The notes under the pieces: generated by a model
Seen by the model: the letters and a program-made list of their open reading frames with translations, nothing else
The model's database searches: none
Told to the model about the DNA's origin: nothing
Assembly (NCBI GenBank): GCA_910577435.1
Contig: CAJTLV010000003.1
Span: 75,947 to 139,946, forward strand
DNA length: 64,000 bases
DNA from: an uncultured Christensenella sp.
Lineage (GTDB): Bacteria; Bacillota; Clostridia; Christensenellales; Pumilibacteraceae
Direction: 5' to 3'
Part shown: piece after piece, positions 45,554 to 54,371 of the stretch
How the letters are laid out: each line of letters opens with the position of its first letter
How positions within the stretch are numbered: position 1 is the stretch's first letter
Position numbers and translations under genes: made by a program

Positions 45554-45559
45554 AAGCCT

Positions 45560-45588
45560 ATTGTAACACAACGTTACCGAATAATCAA
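45560..45588 (-). promoter_or_regulatory. sigma-A promoter giving a leaderless cca mRNA
   Basis: TTGATT at 45588-45583, a 17-base spacer and TACAAT at 45565-45560, six bases from the cca ATG. Confidence 0.7.
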
Positions 45589-45663
45589 TAGTTTTTGACA
45601 ATAATTCACGGTCGCTTTGCGGTGTTTTTCACTCCGAACGAATCCGTCGCGACAACTGTCCTG

Positions 45664-45692
45664 TTGACAAATTTCAAGCAGCGTGATACAAT
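45664..45692 (+). promoter_or_regulatory. sigma-A promoter of the esterase gene
   Basis: TTGACA at 45664-45669, a 17-base spacer and TACAAT at 45687-45692. The leader is about 21 bases with a GAGG ribosome site, in contrast to the divergent leaderless cca promoter. Confidence 0.75.
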
Positions 45693-45719
45693 ATCGACAT
45701 TACCGTAACGAGGCTTGCA

Positions 45720-46469
45720 ATGAAAAGAAAATACGAAATCGCAGTTTTGTCAAAAGGCGGATTCGCCCGCACCGTGCGCATATATGTTCCGAAAAAAGCC
45801 GACCGCGCCGTGATAATGCACGACGGTCAAAACGTTTTTTCGGACGGCGAAGCTACATTCGGAAAAAGTTGGCGCGCACCCGAAATACTCAAAAATGCCG
45901 ACATAAAAAACACCGCGATCATCGGCGTCGACAGCACGAATACGCGGTATGACGATTACCTGCCTTTCCCTTCCGCGCTCGGCGATTACGATATGCCAGA
46001 AATCGGCGGCGGGAAAGCGGATACCTACTTCGACTTTATAGAACAAATACTCCTGCCGTACCTCGATAAACGCTTCGGGTTTAAGCGCTATGCGCTTATC
46101 GGTTCATCGGCGGGTGCGATCGCGACGCTGTGTTTTGCGTTGCGAAAAGTACCGTGCGTAACGGCATACGGAATATTTTCCACCCCGCTGTTCGTGACGC
46201 GCGACAAATATGCCGAACTTTTGGCAAACGCCGAATTCGACGGCAATGCAAGCTATCTTGTCTACGTCGGCGGTAATGAAACGGATGATGCCGCGCCGCC
46301 TGAAAAGATTTCCGATATGTACGTCGACGACGCGTTCTCCGTCGTAAAGGGATTACGGAACGGAGGCGCGCAAAAAATCAAGTTGCGGCTGGAAAACGAC
46401 GGCATACACGACGAAATAAGTTGGCGCAAACCCGAATCCGAATTCTTTATAGATTTTTCGAAACAATGA
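45720..46469 (+). CDS. alpha/beta-hydrolase, esterase family (COG2819-like)
   Basis: The 249-residue protein looks like a cytoplasmic serine esterase of the enterochelin-esterase/COG2819 group. It has AVIMHDGQNVFSD after the first strands, the nucleophile elbow GSSAGAIATLCFAL, YLVYVGGNETDD before the acid residue, and GIHDEISWRKPE with the catalytic His. No signal peptide is present. Substrates of the family include siderophore and acyl esters; none can be assigned here. It stands alone between divergent cca and a bidirectional terminator. Confidence 0.8.
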   Translation: MKRKYEIAVLSKGGFARTVRIYVPKKADRAVIMHDGQNVFSDGEATFGKSWRAPEILKNADIKNTAIIGVDSTNTRYDDYLPFPSALGDYDMPEIGGGKADTYFDFIEQILLPYLDKRFGFKRYALIGSSAGAIATLCFALRKVPCVTAYGIFSTPLFVTRDKYAELLANAEFDGNASYLVYVGGNETDDAAPPEKISDMYVDDAFSVVKGLRNGGAQKIKLRLENDGIHDEISWRKPESEFFIDFSKQ

Positions 46470-46476
46470 ATACTCT

Positions 46477-46516
46477 AATCCAAAGGGCGCAACCTAACGG
46501 CTGCGCCCTTTGGATT
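46477..46516. terminator. bidirectional intrinsic terminator
   Basis: A 15-bp perfect stem, AATCCAAAGGGCGCA paired with TGCGCCCTTTGGATT, around a 10-base loop. It separates the convergent esterase and transglutaminase-like genes. Confidence 0.85.
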
Positions 46517-46521
46517 ATCCT

Positions 46522-49113
46522 CTATTTTTTTATCATCAATATCACTATATCGTCATACACGAATACTTTTGTTTCCGCGTGCCGCATAACGGAATGCACG
46601 CCCGCGTCGAGTGCCGCTCTTACTTCGCCGTCGCTCATTGCGATGCCCGCGTCGAAACCGATCTCTATCGCCTCGTACTCAAGCGTGTACGTTTCGTCGT
46701 ACATACCGCACGGAACTTTTATTTCGGTTCGCGTGTTATACGCTGCGGCGAACGCCGCACCGATTTCTTTCAGTCTTTCTTTTTGATCCGCGTACCTCTT
46801 TATGCGACAGTCTATAGCAACGCCGTTATAAGTCATATGCTCGTAGATATTGTACTTTTCATTGGTCGTCTCACTTACGTAAAGTATATCGCTATCTCCG
46901 CTGTCGTAAGGCTCGAAATGCGTTTCGTCTGCCTGTCTATCGGTAACGAACAACCACTCGTGCGAGCCCATCTCGTATAATTCGGACCTTCCGTCTATGG
47001 TTATAAACGACTGCGCGTCGCCCCAAGTGCAATCCGCTATATACCACTTACCGTCTACGAACACTTTATTCCACGCATGCCCGCCGGCGTCGTTCATAGA
47101 CTCTCCCGCCGTACCGACGACGCGCACGCACGGTATACCCTCCATATTGCACATAAGCGAATACGCCTTACTCATTCCGTCGCAAACGGCGTAAGGATAA
47201 TACACAACACCGTCGATGCTCGTTTTTCCGTCGCCGAAAACGCCTTCGAGATAGTATGCGGAATAACGCTCGCCGTTGGGACTTTTCTCCGTCGCGGGCG
47301 TATCGTAAGTCACCTGCCACATTATCCAATCGTAAATTGCGTGCGCCTTTTCCATATCGGTCATATCGTCGGTAACTATCTTGCGCAGGACCGCGCGCGC
47401 CATATTGTACACCGTATATGCGGAAGAACCGAGTATCGGTACGGGACGCGCGTTGTTTTCCGCTACGTAATACAACTCGTCGGTATATGTCACCGTTTGC
47501 GATTTTTCAAGTCCGTCGATCGGGAAAACGTAGCTTTCCGGTCGGTATTTCGTCTCGTCGTAATTTATATGCGGTATTATGGTGCGCAACGGCGTGGCAT
47601 AATCGCTTTGCGGCGATACGCCGTAAGTTTGAACGCTCGGACTGTTAACTGTGTCTACGTAAAACGACGTCGACATAACACCGCCCGAAAGCGTAACGTC
47701 TATTTCGTTATATCTGCCGCTTGTAGCGGCTATCTCGAACGCGCTGTTCCACAGATCGTCGGCACTGCCGCTCAGCGTGTATGCGATATAACAGTCGAAA
47801 TCGACGCGCGGATTTTTGCGCGTCTTATCGCGCGAAACGATCTCGTATTCGAGTAGTTTTGCGAATTCGTAGTCGGACGTTATATAATAATCGCGATCGG
47901 CATACTGCTTTTCCAGATATTTCTTCGCCGCAGACGGAAGTTGCATAAACTTGAAATAATCCGAATATCCGCCCTCGCGTATCAGTCCGCCGTCTCCGAG
48001 CGATTTCACTCTTATCTTATAAGTGCGTCGGTAAGACGAGGTTGCGCATATATCTATAACGCTTCCGACATCGAAACCGTGCACGCCGAAAAGTTCGGAG
48101 CCTTCGCCGTTGCTTTCGAACACACGAACCGTTCCGTCGGTCATAGTGACTTCCACTGCGACGTCTCCGATCAAGTCGGATGTAAAATATGCGTGCGGAT
48201 ATACGTTATCGTACACGACATTCATTTCCGACGCGGACAGAGTTCCCGCACAGGAAACGGTAAGATACGGCGATCCCGCTATATCGCACGGATTGCCGTT
48301 GACATACAGCGTAACCGTATGAAGCCCCACCGTCGGCGTATAGCTCACATCGCGCGGCGCGCCCTCGTACAGGACTTCGCCGTCGACATACCACTGCACG
48401 TAGTCGTCGGGATTTTGCGGATTGTCCGATATGTCGGTTGACAGAGTGACCGCCGAATACGGCGCTACGCTTTGATCGGTATCGCCGTCGTATCCGCCCG
48501 ACGCATTAACGTCGTAATAGACTCGCACCGTGACAGAGTCCGTAAGATTAGACATTCTCGGATTTGCCGACACCGTATATTCGCCCGCCGCAGTGGGCGT
48601 GAATGAGTATTCTCTGTCCGGAGAAAGATATTCGCTATGCTCTCCGTTCAACTTCCAATCGACGTCAAGCACGGTTTCCACGCCCGTTATTTCGACTGCG
48701 AATTTAACTTCGGAAGTTGCGCCTACGGATTGAAACAGCTCGCCGTCCGCCGTAACTGTCACTGTCTCCGGCTCTTTTTCATAGACGGAAACGCCGAGCG
48801 TCGACTTGGAACGTCCTACGGAAACAGTCACCGTACACTTACCTATACCGCTTGCCGTAAGTACGGTACCGCGCACCGTCGCCACATTGGTGTTTGACGA
48901 TTGCAACGTATAATTTTCGACATTGGAATTTATTATGTTCGACAGTTCGAATGTGTCACCCTCTTCCAAAGTCAGATTACCGCGCGTGAATTCCACCGTC
49001 GCCGCCGAGCCGAAATCGAAAAAAGTACAGCCGAATAGCGCCGACGACGAAAGCGCGACAGCGAACACTGCGGTAAGCAAACACACTATTCTCTTAAACG
49101 AATTCTTTTTCAT
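46522..49113 (-). CDS. transglutaminase-like lipoprotein with bacterial Ig-like domains
   Basis: The 863-residue protein has a signal peptide and lipobox (ALFGC, Cys29). Residues about 40-110 resemble a BIG_2 domain (LTLEEGDTFELS ... GKCTVTVSV) and are followed by two or more Ig-like beta domains to about 375. The C-terminal part holds a transglutaminase/protease-like core with an intact triad: Cys644 in YAVCDGMSKAYSLMC, His679 in GGHAWNKVFVDGKWY and Asp694 in YIADCTWGD. Such secreted proteins probably cleave or cross-link wall-linked peptides. GAGGG precedes the ATG. The gene lies 16 bases after a related gene in the same direction, and the pair form an operon. Confidence 0.87.
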   Translation of the reverse strand: MKKNSFKRIVCLLTAVFAVALSSSALFGCTFFDFGSAATVEFTRGNLTLEEGDTFELSNIINSNVENYTLQSSNTNVATVRGTVLTASGIGKCTVTVSVGRSKSTLGVSVYEKEPETVTVTADGELFQSVGATSEVKFAVEITGVETVLDVDWKLNGEHSEYLSPDREYSFTPTAAGEYTVSANPRMSNLTDSVTVRVYYDVNASGGYDGDTDQSVAPYSAVTLSTDISDNPQNPDDYVQWYVDGEVLYEGAPRDVSYTPTVGLHTVTLYVNGNPCDIAGSPYLTVSCAGTLSASEMNVVYDNVYPHAYFTSDLIGDVAVEVTMTDGTVRVFESNGEGSELFGVHGFDVGSVIDICATSSYRRTYKIRVKSLGDGGLIREGGYSDYFKFMQLPSAAKKYLEKQYADRDYYITSDYEFAKLLEYEIVSRDKTRKNPRVDFDCYIAYTLSGSADDLWNSAFEIAATSGRYNEIDVTLSGGVMSTSFYVDTVNSPSVQTYGVSPQSDYATPLRTIIPHINYDETKYRPESYVFPIDGLEKSQTVTYTDELYYVAENNARPVPILGSSAYTVYNMARAVLRKIVTDDMTDMEKAHAIYDWIMWQVTYDTPATEKSPNGERYSAYYLEGVFGDGKTSIDGVVYYPYAVCDGMSKAYSLMCNMEGIPCVRVVGTAGESMNDAGGHAWNKVFVDGKWYIADCTWGDAQSFITIDGRSELYEMGSHEWLFVTDRQADETHFEPYDSGDSDILYVSETTNEKYNIYEHMTYNGVAIDCRIKRYADQKERLKEIGAAFAAAYNTRTEIKVPCGMYDETYTLEYEAIEIGFDAGIAMSDGEVRAALDAGVHSVMRHAETKVFVYDDIVILMIKK

Positions 49114-49129
49114 AAACCCTCGTTTATTC

Positions 49130-51610
49130 TCACGGTATCAGCGCGATTATGTGCGCGCCGTATTCCGATAAATACACGTTTACCGTATTCGCGGCAAATG
49201 CTTTACCGAGCCTTTCTTCGGCAAACTCGTTCGCCGCCCTCGAAATATACCCGACAAGCAGTGCGCGTTCTCCATCCGTAAGACGCGGATCGAATATGAA
49301 CTCCGCGCCGAACGTCGTGTTCATCACCGTCAAAGTGCTGTCCACGCCCGCTATTGTTACGTCTGTACGGCTCTTCGTCTCGAACGAAGCGAATACCGCC
49401 GCACGGACGGAATCGTAATCCGTCTTTTCCGCACTGTCAATATAATAATCGAAAATACCGTCGGAGTAAAGCAATTTATCGAGATATGTCGCACGCCCCT
49501 CGTCGAAAGCGTCCGTTACGTCGGAAGCATACCCGCGCGCCGCCGCCGTAACGTCGCCGAACAGCAAGCCCGAATGCGACGATATTTCGCCACGCCCGTT
49601 TCTTTCGATCTCTCCTCCGAAAACGTCTATGTTGTACCGAACGCCGCCTAGCGATACCCTGTTATAATAACGCGTCGCGCCGTTGACATCGCACACCGCT
49701 ATTTCGCACTCGATCCCCTCGATTCCGCACAGAAGAGCAAAACATTTCGCCGCGCCCTCGTCCGTCACTTCGCCGAACGGCGTAACGCTTCCGCCGAACA
49801 CGCTCTCCGCAAACTTACCGTAAGTATCGACACTATTGACTATCTTATGCGTATACCACTGCAACCAATCGTAAACGGAATGCACCTTTTGTACGTCGGT
49901 GTAATCCGCACCGATTATTCCGAGAAGCACCGCACGCGCCCGCCTGTATGTATTAACGAGCGCGCCGTTATCGGGTTCGGGAGCGACGCCGCCGCAAACG
50001 GCTATCCTCAACTGCTCCGAATTCGATACGGACACCGATCTTTTTGCTCGGTCTATCGCGAACTTGTACGACGACGGACGACGCGCCGACGGATCGTATT
50101 CTATATGCGGCAGATCGGTATGCAACCGAGTGAACGATTGATCGCGCCGCACTGCGTCGGACGGATCGGGCGCGTTTACATACTCCGATAAACGAACGGT
50201 CACTACGTTTCCCGACCGTTCCGTCTCGATATTCGCATTAAGTCGCGCCGCAGTTTTTTCCATAGCCGCGCATACGGCGGCGTAATCTACTCCGCGAGCA
50301 AGGTATGCGCTGTCTGTATCGAACGAGCAAGCGTAAAGCTCTTCCACATACATCGCCGCGTCGTCTGCGCCCGACAAAAACCTATTGCGCAACAGCACGT
50401 TGTTTTCTATATAATATTCGACTTCGCCGCCGTACTGCATAAACACGAACCGCTCGCCTGCGGCGTCGGCATTGAGCCGCAGATTATACTCTGCGGGTTC
50501 GGACGAACACACGTCTATTATACCCGTCGCGTCGAAGTATCCGTCGCCGAACAGGTATGCGTGCGACAGGTCGGACGGAGAATACACCGTGCGCACTCCG
50601 TCGGGCGACGTGACGGAAATACTGCGCAAGGGTCTGCCGTCGCGCCAAACCACGCGGACTCCGCCGCAATCGTCGAATACGACCTCACCCGTCGGCGCGC
50701 GCGCGCCCGCACGCACGGTCACGGTATCGCCGTCCGCAAAGGCGCGGCGCATCCCGTTGACAAACAACTCGACCTCGTACTCGCCGCGAGTCTGCGGAAT
50801 AAACTCGAAAACAAGCCCCTGCGATTTCGTTTCGCCGTTTACACGCCATTCTACTACCGAACGCGGATTGCGCGTATCGATACTCTCCTTAGCGGTAAAC
50901 TTGACGATCGAATAATCACCGCCCTGATCGACAACGCCCTCCGATTCGGCGACGACCGTCGTCGGACGGTAAACGGTGACCCGCTCCGTAGCGGACAGCC
51001 CGCCCAGCTTTGCGGTCACGTCGAAAATCCCGTATCCTTTCGGCGAAAACTCGAATTCTCTGCCCCTCGCGCTCTGAGTTTTTCCGTTTACCGACCACTC
51101 GCATTCCGCAGAAGGATCGATATGAACGTCTGTCACGACGGAGAACGACACGCTGTCCGGCATATCGCCGTTTTCAGCCGTCTGAACGGTATTACCCGTG
51201 TGTTCCATCGACAGATCGAGCGCGGTTCTATATTCGACCGTTATCGCCATTCGGGCGCTTTTCCCACCGTCCGCAGTCGCCGTTACGGTCGCCGCGCCCG
51301 CACTTACCGCGCGAACGGACGTACCTACGATCTCGATACAATCGCCGTCGGCGACGAGCGTTACCGTCTTATCGTCGGCTGTCGACGGATCGAATTTAAT
51401 ATACGGAAAAAGATCGCGCGTTTCTCCCACGTTAATTGTTATCGCGTCCACCGAAAAAGATATACCGACCGCCGACGCGCAAGCGACAAGCGGCAGGCAA
51501 ACCGATAATACGAGCATCGCAACTATCGTAGCGAGCGCCGCACGCGCGTATACACTGTCGGAACGACGACCCTTTTCGTCGCCGTCTTTTGAAATCGCGT
51601 ATTTTTCCAC
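49130..51610 (-). CDS. inactive transglutaminase-like lipoprotein paralogue
   Basis: The 826-residue protein has a cytoplasmic stub of about 20 residues, a hydrophobic signal and lipobox PLVAC (Cys44), Ig-like domains, then a region that aligns with the transglutaminase core of its neighbour (KVHSVYDWLQW, ALLCGIEGIEC, NRVSLGGVRYNID). The catalytic Cys is replaced by Asp617 and the His by Arg647, while the Asp remains at 662, so it cannot act as a transglutaminase. It may bind the same target or regulate the active partner. It starts with GTG at 51610; no ribosome site is seen and a promoter ends six bases upstream. Confidence 0.8.
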   Translation of the reverse strand: MEKYAISKDGDEKGRRSDSVYARAALATIVAMLVLSVCLPLVACASAVGISFSVDAITINVGETRDLFPYIKFDPSTADDKTVTLVADGDCIEIVGTSVRAVSAGAATVTATADGGKSARMAITVEYRTALDLSMEHTGNTVQTAENGDMPDSVSFSVVTDVHIDPSAECEWSVNGKTQSARGREFEFSPKGYGIFDVTAKLGGLSATERVTVYRPTTVVAESEGVVDQGGDYSIVKFTAKESIDTRNPRSVVEWRVNGETKSQGLVFEFIPQTRGEYEVELFVNGMRRAFADGDTVTVRAGARAPTGEVVFDDCGGVRVVWRDGRPLRSISVTSPDGVRTVYSPSDLSHAYLFGDGYFDATGIIDVCSSEPAEYNLRLNADAAGERFVFMQYGGEVEYYIENNVLLRNRFLSGADDAAMYVEELYACSFDTDSAYLARGVDYAAVCAAMEKTAARLNANIETERSGNVVTVRLSEYVNAPDPSDAVRRDQSFTRLHTDLPHIEYDPSARRPSSYKFAIDRAKRSVSVSNSEQLRIAVCGGVAPEPDNGALVNTYRRARAVLLGIIGADYTDVQKVHSVYDWLQWYTHKIVNSVDTYGKFAESVFGGSVTPFGEVTDEGAAKCFALLCGIEGIECEIAVCDVNGATRYYNRVSLGGVRYNIDVFGGEIERNGRGEISSHSGLLFGDVTAAARGYASDVTDAFDEGRATYLDKLLYSDGIFDYYIDSAEKTDYDSVRAAVFASFETKSRTDVTIAGVDSTLTVMNTTFGAEFIFDPRLTDGERALLVGYISRAANEFAEERLGKAFAANTVNVYLSEYGAHIIALIP

Positions 51611-51616
51611 ATATAT

Positions 51617-51645
51617 ATTATAACATCGGGCTGTCGAAATTGCAA
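51617..51645 (-). promoter_or_regulatory. sigma-A promoter of the transglutaminase-like operon, predicted leaderless
   Basis: TTGCAA at 51645-51640, a 17-base spacer and TATAAT at 51622-51617. Six bases separate it from the GTG start at 51610. Confidence 0.65.
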
Positions 51646-51746
51646 TAATTCCGCCGAATTTTAACCGTTTTATAATCTGATTATAATGTTTCCGCTCGAC
51701 AAGCCGCTATTCATTTTACGTGCGGTATAAGCATAGTAATAAAACA

Positions 51747-53279
51747 ATGAAATCGATAGCTAAAGCCGTTATGACGCTCACGGCATTCACAGTAGCGGAA
51801 CGCACGTTGGGCTTCCTTTTCAAGATTTACCTGTCGCGCGAAATCGGGGCGGTGGAACTCGGAATTTACACCGTCGCATCGTCGTTCTTTATGGTTCTCC
51901 TGACATTGCTCACGTCGGGCATTCCGCTCGTAGTAAGCAAATCGACGGCAAAGGACGGCAACGGCAGTGCGGGAATGTGTTCTGCGGCGCTAATAGTCGA
52001 GCTTATCGTCGCCGTTGTCATAAGCGCGGCGGTCCTGCTGTTCAATAAGCCGATCGGCGCGCTTTTTGCCGAGTCGCAATCGATGACGCTTGTACTCATA
52101 ATGTTGCCGGCGCTCGTGTTTTCGGGCGTGTACTCGGCGTTTCGCGGCGTACTGTGGGGCGAAAAACGGTTTGCGACGGTCAGCGTAGTCGAACTCATCG
52201 AGCAGATCGCCAGGATCGTCGCGTGCATTGTGCTGTTCAACCTATTCGACAACAAGTCGAGTATGGTCGCACTGTCGATGACGATCGCGTGCGCCGTATC
52301 CGCCGCCGCTTGCGCGCTGTTCTATTTTATAGGCAAACACAGATTGGCAAAGCCGTCCGCATATTTCAAGCCGCTCTTGTCGTCGTCCGTGCCGATAACG
52401 CTGTCGCGCACTACATCGAGTATAAATAACTACATAATAGCGCTCGCCGTACCTTTCCTGCTGATGTCTACGGGGCTGAACTCCGAACAGTCTATGTACG
52501 TGTTCGGCTCATGCGTCGGTATGGCATTGCCCCTTTTGTATCTTCCGATAACAGTCGTCGGCTCGCTCGCATTCGCAATGATACCCACGCTGTCGCAGGC
52601 ATATGCGGAAGGCGATAAAAAAAGTATGTGTAAGCAGATAGAAAACGCGCTGTCGTTTTCCATTCTCATCGCGGCGATCGTTCTACCCGTGTACACCGCG
52701 CTGGGCGACGACATCGGTATATTCATTTACGACAACACCGACTCGGGAGTATTCCTTACTCGCGCCGCGTGGCTGCTTATTCCGCTGTCGTTCGAGAACA
52801 TAGCTTCCTCTATGCTCAACTCGCTCGATTTGGAGAAAAAGTCGCTGATAAACTATCTGATCGGCGCAGGCGTAATGTACGTCATATGTTTCTGCTTCTA
52901 TAAACATTTCGATATGAACGTGTTTATGGCGGCGTTCGGCGTAAGCCTCGTCGTATCGTCGGTACTCGACGTAATAGACATCAAAAGACGCAGCGGGTTC
53001 AAGCTCACGTTTTTCAGACCGCTCGTTATAGGACTTGCCGCCGCCTACCCCGCGTGGATGTTCACCGAGTTCGTCAGCTCGGTCATCCCCAACAAAATAC
53101 TGTCGCTGTTTGTTGCGGCGGCAGGCGGCGCGTGCTTTATGGCGCTTCTGCTCGTAGTATTCGGCGCGTTCGACGCGGAGATACATCTGAACCTGAAAGG
53201 ATTCGGCAAGCGCAAACACAATGCCGATAAACGGCCGCGCAAAAAAACACGGAATGCCAAATTGAAACAGCCGTCTTAA
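51747..53279 (+). CDS. SpoVB/MurJ-like polysaccharide flippase (MOP superfamily)
   Basis: The 510-residue integral membrane protein has about 12-14 hydrophobic helices and the opening typical of SpoVB-type flippases: AVMTLTAFTVAERTLGFLFKIYLSREIGAVELGIYTVASSFF, with ASGIPLVVSK-like sequence (LTSGIPLVVSKSTAK) after. SpoVB and relatives move lipid-linked glycans across the membrane; SpoVB itself is needed for spore cortex. A vegetative lipid II or polysaccharide role is also possible. The last 35 residues are strongly basic. The ATG at 51747 has no clear ribosome site; a GTG 27 bases earlier is an alternative. Confidence 0.88.
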   Translation: MKSIAKAVMTLTAFTVAERTLGFLFKIYLSREIGAVELGIYTVASSFFMVLLTLLTSGIPLVVSKSTAKDGNGSAGMCSAALIVELIVAVVISAAVLLFNKPIGALFAESQSMTLVLIMLPALVFSGVYSAFRGVLWGEKRFATVSVVELIEQIARIVACIVLFNLFDNKSSMVALSMTIACAVSAAACALFYFIGKHRLAKPSAYFKPLLSSSVPITLSRTTSSINNYIIALAVPFLLMSTGLNSEQSMYVFGSCVGMALPLLYLPITVVGSLAFAMIPTLSQAYAEGDKKSMCKQIENALSFSILIAAIVLPVYTALGDDIGIFIYDNTDSGVFLTRAAWLLIPLSFENIASSMLNSLDLEKKSLINYLIGAGVMYVICFCFYKHFDMNVFMAAFGVSLVVSSVLDVIDIKRRSGFKLTFFRPLVIGLAAAYPAWMFTEFVSSVIPNKILSLFVAAAGGACFMALLLVVFGAFDAEIHLNLKGFGKRKHNADKRPRKKTRNAKLKQPS

Positions 53280-53284
53280 AATAC

Positions 53285-53313
53285 TTTACAATAATGTCGG
53301 TTTGTGCTATATT
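53285..53313 (+). promoter_or_regulatory. sigma-A promoter of the ECF S-component operon
   Basis: TTTACA at 53285-53290, a 17-base spacer and TATATT at 53308-53313. The predicted start near 53320 gives a leader of about 165 bases, far longer than others in this window. Confidence 0.65.
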
Positions 53314-53319
53314 ACAGTA

Positions 53320-53468
53320 AAATACGCTTGCTTCGAGAAGCGCGCACGAATCGACCCGATATTCGCGACAGCAAAGCGCAGCGGCGCTGCGACGAGACGC
53401 GGCGATACCGCTATCGCGGGATCGAATGGCAATATTTGAGCGTAAGCGACGAAAAAGCAAGTATAAAA
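53320..53468 (+). ncRNA. candidate structured leader RNA (riboswitch-like) of the ECF S component
   Basis: The leader can close on itself: CTTGCTT at 53327-53333 pairs with AAGCAAG at 53455-53461 and the pairing continues through ATA/TAT after a two-base bulge. Inside are three hairpins: one at 53347-53365 (CGAATCG with CGAT..TCG), CGCAGC/GCTGCG at 53377-53391 with a 3-base loop, and GCGATA/TATCGC at 53402-53417 with a 4-base loop. The closing stem ends just before the AAAGGAG ribosome site at 53468-53474. It does not match TPP, cobalamin or purine riboswitch motifs that I know. Confidence 0.4.
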
Positions 53469-53484
53469 AAGGAGAAGCCCGACA

Positions 53485-54108
53485 TTGAGCACCACTCAAC
53501 AGGAAATTGCGACTCCGGACAGCGTTATTACGAAAAATGTCCGTCACCGCAAGTTCATCAAAGGATCGACGCGGTGGCTTACTTACACCGCACTTTTCAG
53601 CGCTCTCGCGATCGTAATGAAGATCGTGGGACAATATCTCACTCTCACGCCCAGCTTTAAGATAACGCTCATTTACACAGTATGGCTTATCGCGGGCGCG
53701 GTCTTAGGCGCAGTCGGCGGCGGCGCGGTCTGTTTTATTTCGGACGTTCTCGGCGCGTTTATTGTTCCTATGGGCGCGATCAATCCGCTTACGATCGTGG
53801 CAAACACGCTTTTCGGCGTTATTGCGGCGCTTGTATTCAGGTTCACTCCGTCAAAGCATTATACGGTGAAGTTTATCGCAAGCGGCATTGCCTGTACGGT
53901 ATTATGCACTTGCCTACTCGGCTCACTCGCGCTGTGGTACGGATATAAATACTACGAAACGCTTACGCTTTGGCAGTACTTTATAGGCAAACGCCTTACA
54001 CAGGTTGCCGTCGCCGTTATAAACATACCGATAACGCTTGCGATGATACCGCTTCTAAAACGGTTGAACGTTCTGCCCGAACTCAAATCCCGAAAAAGGA
54101 GTACGTAA
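53485..54108 (+). CDS. ECF transporter S component, folate-type (FolT-like)
   Basis: The 207-residue membrane protein resembles S components of energy-coupling-factor vitamin transporters, closest in pattern to the folate group: TYTALFSALAIVMKIVGQYLTLTPSFKITLIYTVWLIAGAVLGAVGGG, then ISDVLGAFIVPMGAINP. About six helices are expected; the energising ECF module (EcfAA'T) is encoded elsewhere. It starts with TTG, 10 bases after the AAAGGAG ribosome site, and no ATG is closer. The following tautomerase gene begins 2 bases after its stop. Ligand assignment rests on sequence resemblance only. Confidence 0.75.
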   Translation: MSTTQQEIATPDSVITKNVRHRKFIKGSTRWLTYTALFSALAIVMKIVGQYLTLTPSFKITLIYTVWLIAGAVLGAVGGGAVCFISDVLGAFIVPMGAINPLTIVANTLFGVIAALVFRFTPSKHYTVKFIASGIACTVLCTCLLGSLALWYGYKYYETLTLWQYFIGKRLTQVAVAVINIPITLAMIPLLKRLNVLPELKSRKRST

Positions 54109-54110
54109 AT

Positions 54111-54350
54111 ATGCCGAATATTTCTGTCAAAATGCTGGCGGGACGAACTCGCGAACAAAAAGAAAAACTCGCAAAAGATCTCGTCGAAGTTTTAAGTCGC
54201 GATCTCGGCGCGGATAAGCATTGGATCACCTGCACCGTAGAAGATTACGACGCGGAAGAGTGGCAGGATGTTTTCAAAACGGAGATCGCCGACAAACCCG
54301 ACGATGTCGTTTTCAAAAAACCCGAATACGACCCGAAAGACCTTTTATAA
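54111..54350 (+). CDS. 4-oxalocrotonate tautomerase family protein, PptA-like
   Basis: This 79-residue protein starts MPNISVKMLAGRT, so removal of Met exposes Pro1, the catalytic base of the superfamily. The C-terminal part EEWQDVFKTEIADKPDDVVFKKPEYD matches the pattern of Escherichia coli PptA (ESWQ..WDAEI ... KKPGY). These small enzymes form dimers or hexamers; their natural substrates are usually unknown. AAAGGAG precedes the ATG and the gene is only 2 bases after the S-component gene, so the two form an operon. Confidence 0.85.
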   Translation: MPNISVKMLAGRTREQKEKLAKDLVEVLSRDLGADKHWITCTVEDYDAEEWQDVFKTEIADKPDDVVFKKPEYDPKDLL

Positions 54351-54371
54351 TAACTTCACGACAGATGCGGA

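Noticed and set aside
53304..53660. Possible small gene of 118 codons in the leader of the ECF S component
   Set aside because: It starts before the predicted transcript start and overlaps the S-component gene out of frame, and its product is a random-looking basic peptide. The region is better explained as structured RNA.
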